This document shows positions 24,601-31,860 of a DNA stretch of 64,000 nt, one piece after another (within the stretch, counting starts at the first letter, position 1; every line of letters begins with the position of its first letter). The stretch spans positions 7,024,993 to 7,088,992 of the forward strand of contig OZ025272.1 in assembly GCA_964019165.1 (NCBI GenBank), written 5' to 3'. The notes under the pieces were generated by a model that saw only the letters and a program-made list of their open reading frames with translations, did not search any database and was not told the origin of the DNA. A program made the translations under genes and the position numbers. Source of the DNA: Mastigias papua. Taxonomy: Eukaryota; Cnidaria; Scyphozoa; Rhizostomeae; Mastigiidae.

Positions 24601-27574
24601 TGGGTTGAAAATCGACCGAGGGAAAGTTTTATTTCGATCTTTGTTTCTCACACTTTTCTTTGTTTCACCCTTAGAGTTAAATGTTAGCAAAGTTGAGTAC
24701 TGGCCTTCTCTTCAGGAAAGGGGTAGAAAATATTACATACTCCGTTAAAAGATTGTGCAGTTTACTATTTACCACAGTAGACAGCAGAAAGGTTGACCTC
24801 CCCACACACAAGATCTGTCCTCTGAGGAAAGTGATGTCGAAGAAGTTGACAATGAATTGGTAAAATAGTAAGAACCTTCCTGTGGCTACCACCCCTAATG
24901 AATTTGCTGGTGATATCTTCAACCAGATAAATCAACACTTTGTGATTTAGACCTTTTTGTGATTTAGACCTTTTTGTGATTTAGACATTTAGTGCGCAGT
25001 AGTCGGGGGAAGGCTTTAATTTTTCCAATAATTTTCCCAATCCCTGAACTTATTGAGATCTCTCACTTGCTAATTTTCTTGTTTTCTAACCTGAGCAATA
25101 GTTCCTGGGCAATACGATCCTATTTACAGCATTAATGTTCATTTCTACTAGTTGCCATTATTGCTATCTGTGTATAGAAATGTGTTTATAATTTTTAAAG
25201 TATGCTTAAGTTTACTGAAACTATCGTTAAAGTAGCTTGGAGCACTTATCTCTCAATCTATTGTATAGAGCAAAGTTTTCCACACCACGTTTATTAGAAT
25301 ATTGCGTTGAGTGTAGTGTAAGCATGAAAATTTTTGTCGAAGTTCCAATATCAAGGCTTTAATCCATTGACTGTGTTTTCGGAAAAATAGTATTAGGAAT
25401 TTACTTGAATACGTTTTGCAAACCAGATTGACGAATCAATTCGTTTCAGCTTAATACCGTACAATTCATACCATAAAGGCACTGGAAGTAATTGAGTCTT
25501 ATTTTTAGTTTTGATTCATGTATGTTCAAAATCTTGTGTTTCAGATATGGGATATGTATGGAGTGTTTTTTGCAAATCATCCAGATCTCAGAAGACTACT
25601 AACAGATTATGGTTTTGAAGGTCATCCTCAACGAAAAGATTTTCCACTCTCTGGCTTTACAGAGGTACGGCAATCAACCTTACGTTTGCTTTTCCAAATT
25701 TAGGAGGGTCCTTGGAGCTTGTGTAGTTGGTAGTGCAATTTCAGACAGCAGTTTTGAAGCAGTCGTATCTATTGTATATTTTCAACCTTCAAATATATAA
25801 AGCTGATGCTAGTAGTCTGAAAGTGCTAAATGATCTGAGTTCAGTATATTTCAGTATATTTTAGCTGACAATAAACATTCTGTTTGAAACTTACGGCTTT
25901 CCTTACAGTCATCCAAAAAAAGGAGATGTTATCACTATTACAAGTTTTGTTGAGATTTATATGGTGTCCTGCATTCTTCTCAAAATTTATCAGTGGTTAT
26001 TCCTTCAAGTGCTGACATGCTACCCCCTACAACAAGAGGACTTTACATAGCAAACTTTTGCAATTGCAATCCCTTTATTATCTGGAATACTTCGTTGATT
26101 CTTCTTGGTGATTTCGGAGGCATACGAACGAAATACCATATTATGAAAAGGAGCTAGTTTTCATTAATATTTAGTATGCAGGGGGATACTTTTCAAAATA
26201 GCATAGCTATTTAATCCATACGAATTTGTGCGGATCCTTTAGTCTTAATGTCGGGATTTTTCACTTTTTGGTTGTATATTAGCAAACTAGCAAACAAATT
26301 GTAGTTTAAATGCCATGGAAAACACGAAGTATTCTGAAATAAATTGTATAAATGAATGAGTCATTCTGCCAACAATGTAAATTTCGAATAGAAATCGCAT
26401 TAATCTTTGGCCTGAGTACTTCTTCCAACTTCAAAATATCATATTTCTGTATCCATAAGTCTGATTGTCTTGAAATTTGCTTTGTTTTGTATGCCTTGGT
26501 ATCCTTTTTGCTAATAACTAGAAAAAGTTTGAATTTATTGAGTTTGATTTTGTCCTATGTATTCCGTTGTCTGGATCACTGTGAAGAGATTGCAGGAGAG
26601 TTCCCATTAATGTGTAGGACCAATCTACATCTTTTCTCATAAGTCTGCTTTTCTCATAAGTCTGCTTTTCTCATAAGTCTGTCTGCGCACACCAAGAATC
26701 GGATGGTTTAGATTCGCCCAGTAGAGTTTATGAATAGCTAGTTTGTCCGGCCTGATTTTCATGAAAGACCTAAAAAGTATGATTGAGATAGCTCCTTTCT
26801 CAATAAATGTATAAGATTTATATTTTATACAATTTTGTGATGTAGCTAGAAAATGATTCCGTTTCGAAGGTTGTTCTGGCAACTTTATTGCTCTTACATA
26901 TTTTCCTTTCATGTACTTGGCCCATTATTACTTCTTTCATTTAAGGTTGGCTACAAAACTGTAGCTGTGATTGCTAATTTAGGCCAAATATTTACAAACA
27001 ACTGGGGCCTGTGGAATGTTTTATCGGTTTTATGACTACAAGGGGCTTAGGACTATCTTTCTAGCTGATTCCGATTCTAATTTGCGCCAAAAAGTTAGAA
27101 ATTCTCCCGACAGTTATGTTCAAAAGCGTTGAACCTCTGTCTGAAACTTGTTTTGCTGCAATTTGTGCCTAAACCTTAGAAAACCGAGCTTTTGTTCTAA
27201 TTACACTCAAATTTTATCCCTTTGTTTCCCAGTTCTGATAGAACTAATTTTTGTTTATTCTGAAGTTTGACTCCCATTTTAAGTTCATTAGATTTAGCAA
27301 GTTATTGTTGATTTCTTTTCGTAGTTAATTGCTTTTCTCTGAATACGAATTTTGAACTGACAATTTATCAACATGATTACAATTGATATTTTTGTTGCAG
27401 TTGAGGTATGACGATGAACTGAAGCGAATTGTTCAAGAACCTATCGAACTAGCTCAAGAGTTTAGGAAGTTTGATTTTAGAACACCATGGGAGACTTTTC
27501 CAGCACACAGAAAAGAGAAAACTTTAGCTCTTGAAGATGGAGCATCAGCATCCTCAGATAGTGCGAAAGAATGA
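3542..27574 (+). CDS. NDUFS3: NADH dehydrogenase (ubiquinone) iron-sulfur protein 3, six exons
   Basis: This is the 30-kDa subunit of mitochondrial complex I; it sits in the matrix-side arm near the quinone-binding module. Exons are 3542..3623, 13737..13823, 14237..14466, 20731..20856, 25545..25664 and 27401..27574. All introns are GT-AG, phases agree throughout, and the joined frame gives 272 residues plus TGA (human is 264). Roughly the first 85 residues have no acidic residue and several arginines, which fits a cleaved mitochondrial presequence. The core begins near [15 protein letters not shown], followed by [13 protein letters not shown]. The family signature [20 protein letters not shown] spans the exon 4/5 junction, then [18 protein letters not shown] and the C-terminal [18 protein letters not shown]. 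The gene is stretched to 24 kb by transposon-filled introns. The start is chosen because the 3623 donor is the only nearby one in phase with exon 2. Exon 1 is the least conserved part and so the least certain. Confidence 0.93.
3624..5380. other. NDUFS3 intron 1, left part: nothing recognised
   Basis: AT-rich intron sequence with only short open frames (60 to 92 codons) that have no recognisable domain and no coding-like composition. Confidence 0.4.
5389..6825 (+). pseudogene. Decayed DDE transposase (pogo/Tc1-like superfamily)
   Basis: A transposase-type protein broken by several stops and frameshifts. The longest piece (5959..6273) reads [20 protein letters not shown], then [20 protein letters not shown] and [14 protein letters not shown]; the Asp of NGDQ is the likely first catalytic residue. 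Before it lies [12 protein letters not shown] (near 5930), after it [10 protein letters not shown] and IIIGGG with [20 protein letters not shown] (near 6455..6545), then KIPSPD (near 6595), each in a shifted frame. This order is what I recall for full-length DDE proteins of this kind in marine invertebrates. An N-terminal piece may start at 5389 ([17 protein letters not shown]). Family assignment is inference; the coding origin is clear. Confidence 0.6.
6801..7023 (+). repeat. MITE copy A (inverted ends GGCCTTTCAATGAG)
   Basis: Starts GGCCTTTCAATGAG and ends CTCATTGAATGGTCT, with GAGCT repeated at both flanks. The whole unit aligns, in the opposite orientation, with 12688..12918. Where copy B has CpG-rich GCGCGC runs this copy has mostly CA/TG, the pattern expected of methylation-driven CpG decay. 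It is non-coding, and it abuts the end of the transposase pseudogene. Confidence 0.7.
7024..7707. other. Intron 1 spacer, pyrimidine-rich stretch
   Basis: Contains a C/T-rich run around 7290..7395 and no recognisable coding or repeat structure. Confidence 0.35.
7708..7890 (-). repeat. Copia 3' LTR
   Basis: 183 bp, beginning TGTTGAGACT and ending TTTCAACA on the minus strand. The ORF stop codon TGA lies at its fourth to sixth bases. Confidence 0.95.
7885..11772 (-). CDS. Copia Gag-Pol polyprotein (intact)
   Basis: 1295 residues in one frame. Gag N-terminal region about 1..200; two CX2CX4HX4C zinc knuckles at C225-C238 and C246-C259. Aspartic protease motif DCGA at 294..297 (Cys where most have Ser/Thr). 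Integrase with H426, H431, C458, C461 and catalytic D490, D551, E587 (DD35E). Reverse transcriptase with [12 protein letters not shown] (D896) and FWVDDII (D985, D986). RNase H with D1147, E1188, D1224. All catalytic residues are present. The N-terminus MASPALIS is encoded by the LTR and the following TGYGPR by the primer-binding site; the last residues IEGAC come from the polypurine tract and LTR edge. It would make the element's particle proteins and copy RNA into DNA for insertion. No stop or frameshift, so it is potentially active. Confidence 0.95.
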   Translation of the reverse strand: MASPALISTGYGPRTRLYFNGDPESFPIWETRFVNHLYTVDKKVHDAITGENEGDDFAESNRRAYAELVQVLDERSLQLIMHDTRNDGKAAFKILKDHYASTEKPRILSLYEILTTLTMTTEEDITDYMIRAERSATGLRAAGEQITDNLIIAMILKGLPESYKPFVVVHTQLDKCKTLTEFKAALNTFANTEALRSPRPISAMASKTQHMAQKSTQKCSKTLQCLSCGKMGHKSRDCRSKSKLRCDFCKKQGHIEAVCLQKKSTSACVSSQFTFTTNTCATEMDTKMDKILVDCGATCHVINSKHYFLTFDQSFDPKTHFIELADGRRSNELAKARGTAQCTITDSNGIEHKVKLQDALFVPDFPVSLFSVRSATDHGAYVTFTKGGANLTSGNTTFEFIRQGKLYFLPTAQTSAYTTRTLEQWHKSLGHMNYQDIMELSNVTEGMNIIQSSLPRSCQICLENKITKSPKSQEEITVHATKPLYRIHSDICGPIDPTSREGYKYVINFVDEYSSMIFVYPLRHKDETHIALKKFLAEVAPIGSVKEIHTDNGGEYLSQAFQQVLLDNQIKHTTTAPYSPFQNGKSERSWRSLMEMARCLRLDANVPKSYWPYAVRYAQYLRNRSYQRRTNSTAYELFTGEKPDMRKLQQFGTPCIVYNEGSKQKLDARGREAIFLGINPQSKGYFTLCQRTGQVKTSRNVSFPQEINDEHDSPLAFRKPIREEKLGQQSSDEDNEDISNNDQGGASEPPQRERNQRNTGPPKYLADYHLSTTVDYAYAAITSIPLTYEEAITSPNAENWKAAMDCEIKTLHDNHTWELTKLPENRSETKGRWVYTIKQGKQPGEAHFKARYVARGFSQIQGLDYEETFSPTTRFTSIRMLLQKAVNENLHIHQMDVKGAYLNAPIDKEIYVQQPPGYVQSDENGTPLTCHLRKSLYGLKQSGRNWHSTLTDFLKSQGFTSNKTDPCIYTKFCENDQIIILFWVDDIIICSNTLSLITDVKNMLNSHFHMDDRGELKWFLGIDFQRLDNGSYKMSQERYLETVLDRFSMTECKPVGTPAEINLHLQPRENDKVPNFPFRQAIGSLVYLSVATRPDISWIISKLSQHLEKPTDAHITAVKRVLRYLKGTKSSKLIFTPTDAQLIAYTDSDWANDPEDRRSTSGFIVTLGSAPISWKSRKQPTVSLSSCEAEYIALAEAVKEILYLQSLCFAVNIKQSNPTILFCDNQGAIALTKDRSKQHQRTKHIDVKYHFVREQKDIDYRYIATNDNKADILTKSLTKSSHQNILKGLQIEGAC
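7891..7902 (-). other. Copia polypurine tract
   Basis: The minus strand reads ATTGAGGGGGCG directly before the 3' LTR, the expected place for plus-strand priming. It also encodes the last residues of the polyprotein. Confidence 0.7.
11732..11745 (-). other. Copia primer-binding site (half-tRNA type)
   Basis: Directly inside the 5' LTR the minus strand reads GGTTATGGGCCCAG. This is complementary to the anticodon stem-loop of initiator methionine tRNA (CTGGGCCCATAACC), the internal priming used by Drosophila copia, not the tRNA 3' end. The site lies within the polyprotein frame. Confidence 0.85.
11746..11927 (-). repeat. Copia 5' LTR
   Basis: 182 bp, identical to the 3' LTR except for a T-run of six instead of seven. 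The polyprotein ATG lies 27 bases before its inner end, so translation starts inside the LTR. Confidence 0.95.
12125..12624. repeat. MITE with ends ATTTCCT..AAAGAG
   Basis: The left end reads TATTTCCTCAAAAGAGTGCC and the right end, on the other strand, TATTTCCTTGAAAGAGCACC, so about 20 bases are inverted. The interior contains several GAATAAGCACCCC / GAGTGCCCCC type motifs and no gene. Similar non-autonomous elements are common in marine invertebrates. Confidence 0.6.
12688..12918 (-). repeat. MITE copy B (CpG-rich), inverted relative to copy A
   Basis: Begins AGGCCTTTCAATGAG and ends CTCATTGAAAAGCCT. It is flanked by GAGTTCAC (12680..12687) and GAGTTCAT (12919..12926), an 8-bp duplication with one mismatch. 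It aligns to the copy at 6801..7023 in reverse orientation but keeps GCGCGC-rich segments and a small internal duplication (CAAGCGTGCAGGCACGCGC twice). Confidence 0.8.
13067..13362 (+). mobile_element. tRNA-derived SINE, full length
   Basis: A 296-bp insertion flanked by the perfect 13-bp duplication CCTATGGACAGTA (13054..13066 and 13363..13375). Its head resembles a tRNA: A box TGGCCAAGTGG fits the pol III consensus and GGTTCTAGCC is a slightly degenerate B box, about 30 bases downstream. The remainder is unrelated to tRNA and has no protein. Such elements move with LINE machinery supplied in trans. Confidence 0.85.
13394..13431 (-). repeat. 38-nt inverted copy of an internal SINE segment
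   Basis: Exact reverse complement of 13179..13216 inside the SINE, lying 18 bases beyond the right target duplication. Similarity stops abruptly at both ends. Together they could form a 38-bp hairpin with a loop of about 177 bases. Confidence 0.85.
13737..13823 (+). CDS. NDUFS3: NDUFS3 exon 2
   Basis: Follows AATTAG and ends CAAG before GTAAGG, a strong donor. It adds 87 bases and keeps phase 1. The encoded stretch ([20 protein letters not shown]) is still presequence-like. An alternative acceptor at TTGCAG within the exon would break the frame. Confidence 0.75.
14237..14466 (+). CDS. NDUFS3: NDUFS3 exon 3
   Basis: Follows TTTGCAG and ends TTTGAG before GTACCC in phase 0. It encodes the N-terminal half of the 30-kDa-subunit domain, including [20 protein letters not shown] and [11 protein letters not shown], which match the family closely. 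Confidence 0.95.
14467..15840. other. NDUFS3 intron 3, first part: nothing recognised
   Basis: AT-rich intron sequence. Short frames near 15203 and 15492 show no known domain. They may be remains of a transposon but I cannot name one. Confidence 0.3.
15845..15985 (+). repeat. 10-bp minisatellite (TTCTGTTTTG)n
   Basis: Tandem TTCTGTTTTG units with slippage variants. Overlapping open frames of Phe/Val/Leu/Cys-rich or Lys/Gln/Asn-rich composition on both strands are by-products of the repeat. Confidence 0.9.
15990..17840. other. Intron 3, middle: no identified gene
   Basis: Contains scattered frames (for example 16215..16421) with some coding-like flavour but no domain I recognise; probably old transposon sequence. 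Confidence 0.3.
17848..19072 (+). pseudogene. 5'-truncated LINE reverse transcriptase remnant
   Basis: Starts in the RT palm/thumb region with [11 protein letters not shown], then [34 protein letters not shown] and, in a catalytic box of type YADD, YAKD (18082..18093), so an essential Asp is lost. After a frameshift the frame at 18191..18898 gives [43 protein letters not shown] and [12 protein letters not shown], the usual C-terminal run of a jockey/CR1-type non-LTR retrotransposon. The 3' end is marked by a (TAGTAA)n tract near 19047..19070, typical of LINE tails. It is 5'-truncated, as most LINE copies are, and inactive. Confidence 0.85.
19085..19345 (-). repeat. Dispersed repeat family R330, copy 1
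   Basis: Reverse-complement relative of the repeats at 58430..58690 and 63350..63630. Shared landmarks include CAAGTTTACTTTTG, CAG(C/T)(C/T)TGCCT, CATTTGACAGACA and GAGAC(A/G)AGAAAT. It is non-coding. Confidence 0.6.
20125..20482 (-). pseudogene. Unidentified coding relic, about 118 codons with one stop
   Basis: On the minus strand one frame stays open for about 118 codons except for a single TAA. It reads [20 protein letters not shown], then [18 protein letters not shown], stop, [37 protein letters not shown] and [20 protein letters not shown]. The composition is that of a real globular protein, unlike neighbouring intron frames. I do not recognise the family. It lies antisense in NDUFS3 intron 3, so it is more likely a dead transposon or retrocopy fragment than an exon. 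Confidence 0.45.
20731..20856 (+). CDS. NDUFS3: NDUFS3 exon 4
   Basis: Follows TTCATTGCAG and ends AGAGAG before GTATGA. It encodes [20 protein letters not shown] and [20 protein letters not shown] followed by RE, the first half of the family signature. Confidence 0.97.
21317..21708. repeat. MITE with ends GGGGCCGTTC..AAAGTAC
   Basis: The left end reads GGGGCCGTTCTGAAAGTAC and the right end, on the other strand, GTGGCCATTCAAAAAGTAC followed by GTACGC. The interior repeats GTACGCTTT and CCCCCTTCCC motifs. It resembles widespread short elements with GTACGTACGC subterminal motifs and has no gene. Confidence 0.6.
21889..21912. repeat. Short AAGCCCC/GGGGCTTA hairpin
   Basis: AAGCCCCTTGGGGGCTTA can fold as a tight hairpin. 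It looks like a shrunken relic of the AATAAGCCCC family. Confidence 0.4.
22482..22962. repeat. MITE of the AATAAGCCCC family
   Basis: Inverted ends ATACCGTAAATCCTCGAATA and (other strand) ATACCGTAAATGCTCGAATA. Both subterminal regions carry several AATAAGCCCC boxes and their complement GGGGCTTATT. Related sequence occurs at 51010..51300 and within 59225..59875. Non-coding. Confidence 0.75.
24009..24750 (+). pseudogene. Relic of an unnamed repetitive transposon-like protein (VDGGPN)
   Basis: One frame open from about 24009 to 24286 reads [40 protein letters not shown], then [20 protein letters not shown] and [20 protein letters not shown] before a stop. Later pieces in other frames fit the same protein: [12 protein letters not shown] near 24345..24385 and [20 protein letters not shown] near 24540..24610. 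From memory, proteins with an IRSGKHD...DGGPDENPR order are highly repetitive in cnidarian and sponge genomes; the Asp of the DGGP motif may be a transposase-type catalytic residue. No function is established here. Confidence 0.5.
24939..24990 (+). repeat. Three tandem 18-bp units
   Basis: TTTTTGTGATTTAGACC-type units repeated three times. Small local duplication in intron 4. Confidence 0.7.
25545..25664 (+). CDS. NDUFS3: NDUFS3 exon 5
   Basis: Follows GTGTTTCAG and ends AGAG before GTACGG. It encodes [20 protein letters not shown] and the [15 protein letters not shown] block, the most conserved region of the subunit. Confidence 0.97.
25665..27400. other. NDUFS3 intron 5: no gene
   Basis: AT-rich intron sequence. 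Apart from a 17-bp triplication near 26635, I see no structure. Confidence 0.4.
26634..26683 (+). repeat. Three tandem 17-bp units
   Basis: TTTTCTCATAAGTCTGC occurs three times in succession, the last with a small change. Confidence 0.8.
27401..27574 (+). CDS. NDUFS3: NDUFS3 exon 6 (last)
   Basis: Follows TTTGTTGCAG and runs to TGA. It encodes [20 protein letters not shown] and [14 protein letters not shown], then a Ser/Ala-rich acidic tail of species-specific type. Confidence 0.96.
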   Translation: MRYDDELKRIVQEPIELAQEFRKFDFRTPWETFPAHRKEKTLALEDGASASSDSAKE

Positions 27575-29850
27575 TAGCAAACTCAATGTTGACTGTGTTT
27601 GGTATAAGTCTTGCAATTTCAAACTTTTTTTTTACATTATTGCTCTTCTCTAGTCATTGTTGCTGTTGCAAACTGGAGTAGCTTTTGACTTATTTTCAAG
27701 GTGATATTTGCTTTTTAAAATTTTCTTCTGAGAATTAATGATTTTAGGTGACAGCACATCCAATGGGACGAGTAAGCAACAGTAATTCTGCGAAATTTCC
27801 TTCGAAACATAACCAACAACTGCTTCATTCTTAAACCTTAGATTCTTGTTTCGATGGAATGCCTCATTCTTGAATTGACACATCAGGGAAAAGCGGGGAT
27901 TATTACCTTGTTTAAAGATTTAGGGAAAGGCATCGACTTGGACCATTTCCTTGGAGCAGTCTTTCTCGAAATTAGTATTGCATTAGTGATACTATTCACC
28001 ACATTTTACCCTGTAACAAACTTACAATGTAGGTAGAGAGAGATGGAGTGATGAACTGGAATTGTGCAATCAGGGCAAATTAGCAGTCTATTTAGGGACC
28101 GTGGTGCATGTATACGGAAGAGAGGAGTTAAGCCCAAATAAAATTTTGGGCTGCGCCCTTGAATCGTGGGAAAATTCGAGAAACCCCCAATTTACAGCAA
28201 TTAAATCAAGCCATTGGCTTGTTTTTACCCGTTTTTCACGGATTGAACCACGAAGCAATAAAAGTAATAACCGACCACTGCTATCATGTGAATGTAGATA
28301 TATTACTGAACGCTTTCTATTATGAGTATTGGCATATTTGAAATCAGCTGTAGATCATATTCCAACCGTGCTAGGAAACATTTAATTTGTATATCTAACT
28401 GGTTACATTGAACTGCGCAAAGCTAAGTTAGTAAGATGTTTCAAAATAAAGCCCCAAAGCTTTCACAGAATATTGACTCGTGTTACTTGAAGTCTCTCTA
28501 AGTGGTTTACCTATTCCAGCTCTTTCAGATTTTTAAACCTATATACATTAGTGAGTCTGTGATACTATTCATCACTGTCTACTGATCCCTAGAGCTTGAA
28601 GCGAAATAGCCACTGGCGTACCGTGAGGATTTTCCCAGGGTATTCTCCTAGTGGAAAAGAAATTAGGAGGCAGTTGAAAACTCTGAGAATCTTAGCGAAA
28701 AATAACGGGGGGAACCTATTTATTGCTAAACCTATCAATGTGCATCTGTGAAATTCAGTTTTTATTTCGAGGATGTAATCAAGTTTTGAAAGTATTATAG
28801 CCTTTCGATTCCAAGTTCCCTTTTGGGGAACAAAGAGCAGGTATGGCCAGCAAAAGAGTTTAATATTGTCAGTTGATTAGAGTTTAGAATTGTCAGCCAG
28901 GAAGCAACTCATATCTGCCTCAACATTCCGCCATAAACTAGCAAACAAAACCGATGTGCGATATCATGATGTGGTTTCGGCCTTCTTTTATCATCAATGT
29001 TATTTCCGTCTTTCAGCAATGAAAGCGTTGAAAAGTACCTTTTTGTTAGACATGAAATAACGTTTTATTGAAAATACTCATCCATACAGAGTGTTGCAGA
29101 GCAGATGAACGAAATCACTTAATAGTTGCTGTTATTTCACCCCTACAATGCGATTGCTAATGCCACATGAATGATGATGTGGTATCTCCTTGACTCGATA
29201 GCTGAGTTGGCAGATAGACTTGTCAAAGCACGCTTCACAAGATAAATGGCTGGCTCACTTTTCAATATTGCTACAAATACAAAACTAATTCACAAGTTAC
29301 ATATTCAAATAGCTGCCTCAGAGGTATCAATTAGAGCCAACCTTAAATAAAGAAGTTATTAATTATTATTGTTATTATTATTAACCTAAGCCATCAACCA
29401 CTAAGCCTTCCTAACAAGAATAGGAAAAATAAAAAGGGACACATAAAAGTTGAAAGCGAGGTAGCACCATAATCTCTCACAACTCTCTATTAGGAATCGG
29501 CGATACTCTTGGTTGTGTATCTCACACATGAGTTTGAAAATCCCATATTAATTCAAAAACATCATCCTGAAAATTTTATGTCTGTTGACGCAAATCCAAA
29601 ATCTATGAAGGTTGCGAACGACAAACAGTCATAAAGGCAATCAGTTTCCGTAGACAGTTATAAAGGTTTATGACAAATGTGAAATATTTGTGGTATGTAA
29701 AGTTCCACATGAAATGCCTTATATTAGTTTTCTCCATTATGGTGTGTTCGAAAATTAAATGTGAATGAGATTCAGGTGCGCGATAAAAAAAGGCTCTAAC
29801 TTTAAGCTCGCATGAGAATTTCATGAATTAAGGTCATTTAAAATTGTTCT
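27575..29850. other. Intergenic, NDUFS3 to FoxQ2-like: nothing recognised
   Basis: Several short frames (27854..28036, 28062..28325) have no recognisable domain. A TTATTA-rich patch lies near 29356..29384. No clear polyadenylation signal close after the NDUFS3 stop could be picked out. Confidence 0.35.
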
Positions 29851-29859
29851 CCGAGCCAC

Positions 29860-29922
29860 AGATTAAGTGTCAGAGACCCACATGTCACTCGCTCGCGAGC
29901 CGCGGTTTGGCCACCCCTTCTA
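29860..29922 (-). repeat. End of a hAT-type repeat
   Basis: On the minus strand GGGGTGGCCAAACCGCGGCT leads into CGCGAGC, a motif I associate with ends of non-autonomous hAT-like elements in many animals. The opposite end was not found, so this may be a fragment. Confidence 0.35.
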
Positions 29923-30212
29923 TATATGGACGCTAGAGCTTTTTCTGCAAAGGCCTTTCTGTATGCGCACAACTAAGACACGCAAGATATACTTTAAAGG
30001 ATTTAATAGTAATATTGAATGATAGAATCCTCTCAATACAACATTAGTTTGATTCAAGCAAGGCTTTTTCTTTGAATTATCACTGCCTCTGCACAATCAA
30101 TCCGAATAATGTTTAATATTATGTTCAGTCGAAAGTCCTTTATACTAGAATCATACCTTGGTCAGTATGTTCATTGTCATATGCCAATTAGTTGATCTTA
30201 GAGATTTATCCA

Positions 30213-31385
30213 CTATGGGTATACCATATGATTAGTGATCTTTTGTTGGGTGCAATTGGGTCTGGATACGAATCTTGACTCAACTGTCCCTATTTTGTCT
30301 GCTGGAAAGTGAATCAGGAAATTCTTTTGCATGTATACGTTATCGGAATCTTCACCCCCAGCAATGGATCCAATAACACTACTCAGACTTCCTTTCGCTT
30401 TATTACATATATCTTCATATTGGTATGCTCTTACGTTAATTTTATTAGTGTGACCACCTTTATGGATGAAACTTGGGTGGATGATGCCCTGTGGCCTCTT
30501 GTTATTGAAGCAAAAGGTCTGAGAATGATTTGCCATCTGATATTGTTCGCTCGCACTGTTTGGAAAATTTTGCGGATTGCCGAAGTTGCCACATGTACTT
30601 GGGCAGCAATGTTTGAATGGCAAAAATGTGTGGGTTGTGGAAGGTTTATTCATAAAACATTGCTGCCAATGGGATTCAGAGGTTATGCCGTGTGTCACTA
30701 ATTTCAAATACTTTTCGGGTATGGAACTTTGTTGATATGGTAGCATCGGACCAGTAAAGAGCTCGGTACCGTTAAGTTGTCCCTCCTGCCAACTTGACAT
30801 GTCAACTATTTGAGCTTTTCTTCTCCTCGATGCCATTCTTTTTCTGAAATGCCCACGTAAAAAGTTTTCAACGTATGATGGGTGTACCGTCCAGTTATTT
30901 CCTCTACCATGTCCTGATGGACCAATTTTAAGGAAACATTCATTGAGTGATAAGTTGTGGCGTACGCAGTTTCGCCAGCCCTTTACTTTGTCTTCAATGG
31001 TAGGGTATTCTCTTTCAATATACTCGTATATTTCACCCAGAGTAATTTTCCTGTCTCTGCTGCCAAGGATGGCTTGGGCAATCATGCAAGTGTATGAAGG
31101 GATCTTTGAATTTTCTGGCACTTTGGAATCAATTGCATTTCCAAACTTGGGCTTAAGGTATGTATTAGTTTGACTGCTAGATTCCACTCTGTTTATCAGC
31201 TTTTCAATTGGCTTTCTCTCCTCTGTATGCTTCTTTGATAGTATACAGTCGATGCTAAACTCCGATGTCTTTCTTTTAGAGACGTTTTGATCGTCTTTTC
31301 GAGGCTCTGTATATCCTATTGGTATCAGAGGTGGCAGCTTCATTTGATGTAACGAATTTGCAGATTGTCCTGCGTCACGCGACAT
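30213..31385 (-). CDS. foxQ2-like: Forkhead transcription factor, FoxQ2-like
   Basis: 390 residues in a single open frame. A Groucho-binding EH1-type motif FSIDCILS lies at 43..50. The winged-helix forkhead domain spans about 95..190 with GEIYEYIEREYPTIEDKVKG, WRNCVRHNLSLNECFLKIGP (recognition helix), SGHGRGNNWTVHPSYVENF and the basic end RKRMASRRRK. GWRN..RHNLSLN.CF.K.G.S..G.G..W..HP..VE.F matches FoxQ2 better than other Fox classes, and FoxQ2 proteins often carry an N-terminal EH1. It would bind DNA in the nucleus, probably as a repressor through Groucho. No paralogue or other Fox gene is nearby. Orthology is inferred from motif likeness only. The start may be extended by an upstream exon (31789..31860). 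Confidence 0.9.
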   Translation of the reverse strand: MSRDAGQSANSLHQMKLPPLIPIGYTEPRKDDQNVSKRKTSEFSIDCILSKKHTEERKPIEKLINRVESSSQTNTYLKPKFGNAIDSKVPENSKIPSYTCMIAQAILGSRDRKITLGEIYEYIEREYPTIEDKVKGWRNCVRHNLSLNECFLKIGPSGHGRGNNWTVHPSYVENFLRGHFRKRMASRRRKAQIVDMSSWQEGQLNGTELFTGPMLPYQQSSIPEKYLKLVTHGITSESHWQQCFMNKPSTTHTFLPFKHCCPSTCGNFGNPQNFPNSASEQYQMANHSQTFCFNNKRPQGIIHPSFIHKGGHTNKINVRAYQYEDICNKAKGSLSSVIGSIAGGEDSDNVYMQKNFLIHFPADKIGTVESRFVSRPNCTQQKITNHMVYP

Positions 31386-31788
31386 TATCTAAGAATATCT
31401 CGGTTTTTTGTAGATGTTTAGTTCGTATTCATCGCCTACTTACCAATATTATAGCTTCAAAGTCTATGGTCTAAGGCTTGTAGTAAGTGCTTTCTACAGC
31501 TAATCTACAGCCATGTGCCATGCATAATTATAGCAAGTGCCTGTATTTGTTTATGATTTTTTCATACTAGGATTTGAATAATTAAATGTGCTTAGCTAGC
31601 AAGATTGTAAACAGATCAAATGATTATGCTAAAGCCCAATGGAGAACAATGATATCTACCTATAGAACAAATCAAACAAATTCACTGCGCGTACTAATTT
31701 TCAAACATAGCTGCATAATTTATTAGTTATAAGAGATGAGAAATCTATACTTCACTAACCGGAAAACAAGGTTAGAATACCTACCTAC

Positions 31789-31860
31789 AGGCTTTGGAGC
31801 CTGAGGCTTGAAGATCTGAACACTTGAAGTTTTAGCTGAAGCCTTTTCAGTATCTTCCAT
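31789..31860 (-). CDS. Possible 5' coding exon of the FoxQ2-like gene
   Basis: On the minus strand ATG opens MEDTEKASAKTSSVQIFKPQ, then APKP, and is followed by GTAGGT, a plausible donor in phase 0. The frame after TTCTTAG at 31389..31393 (ATA ATG TCG) is also phase 0 and joins the forkhead frame without a stop. This gives an alternative longer protein. The exon is short and not compared with any homologue, so it could instead be chance or another gene. Confidence 0.35.
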
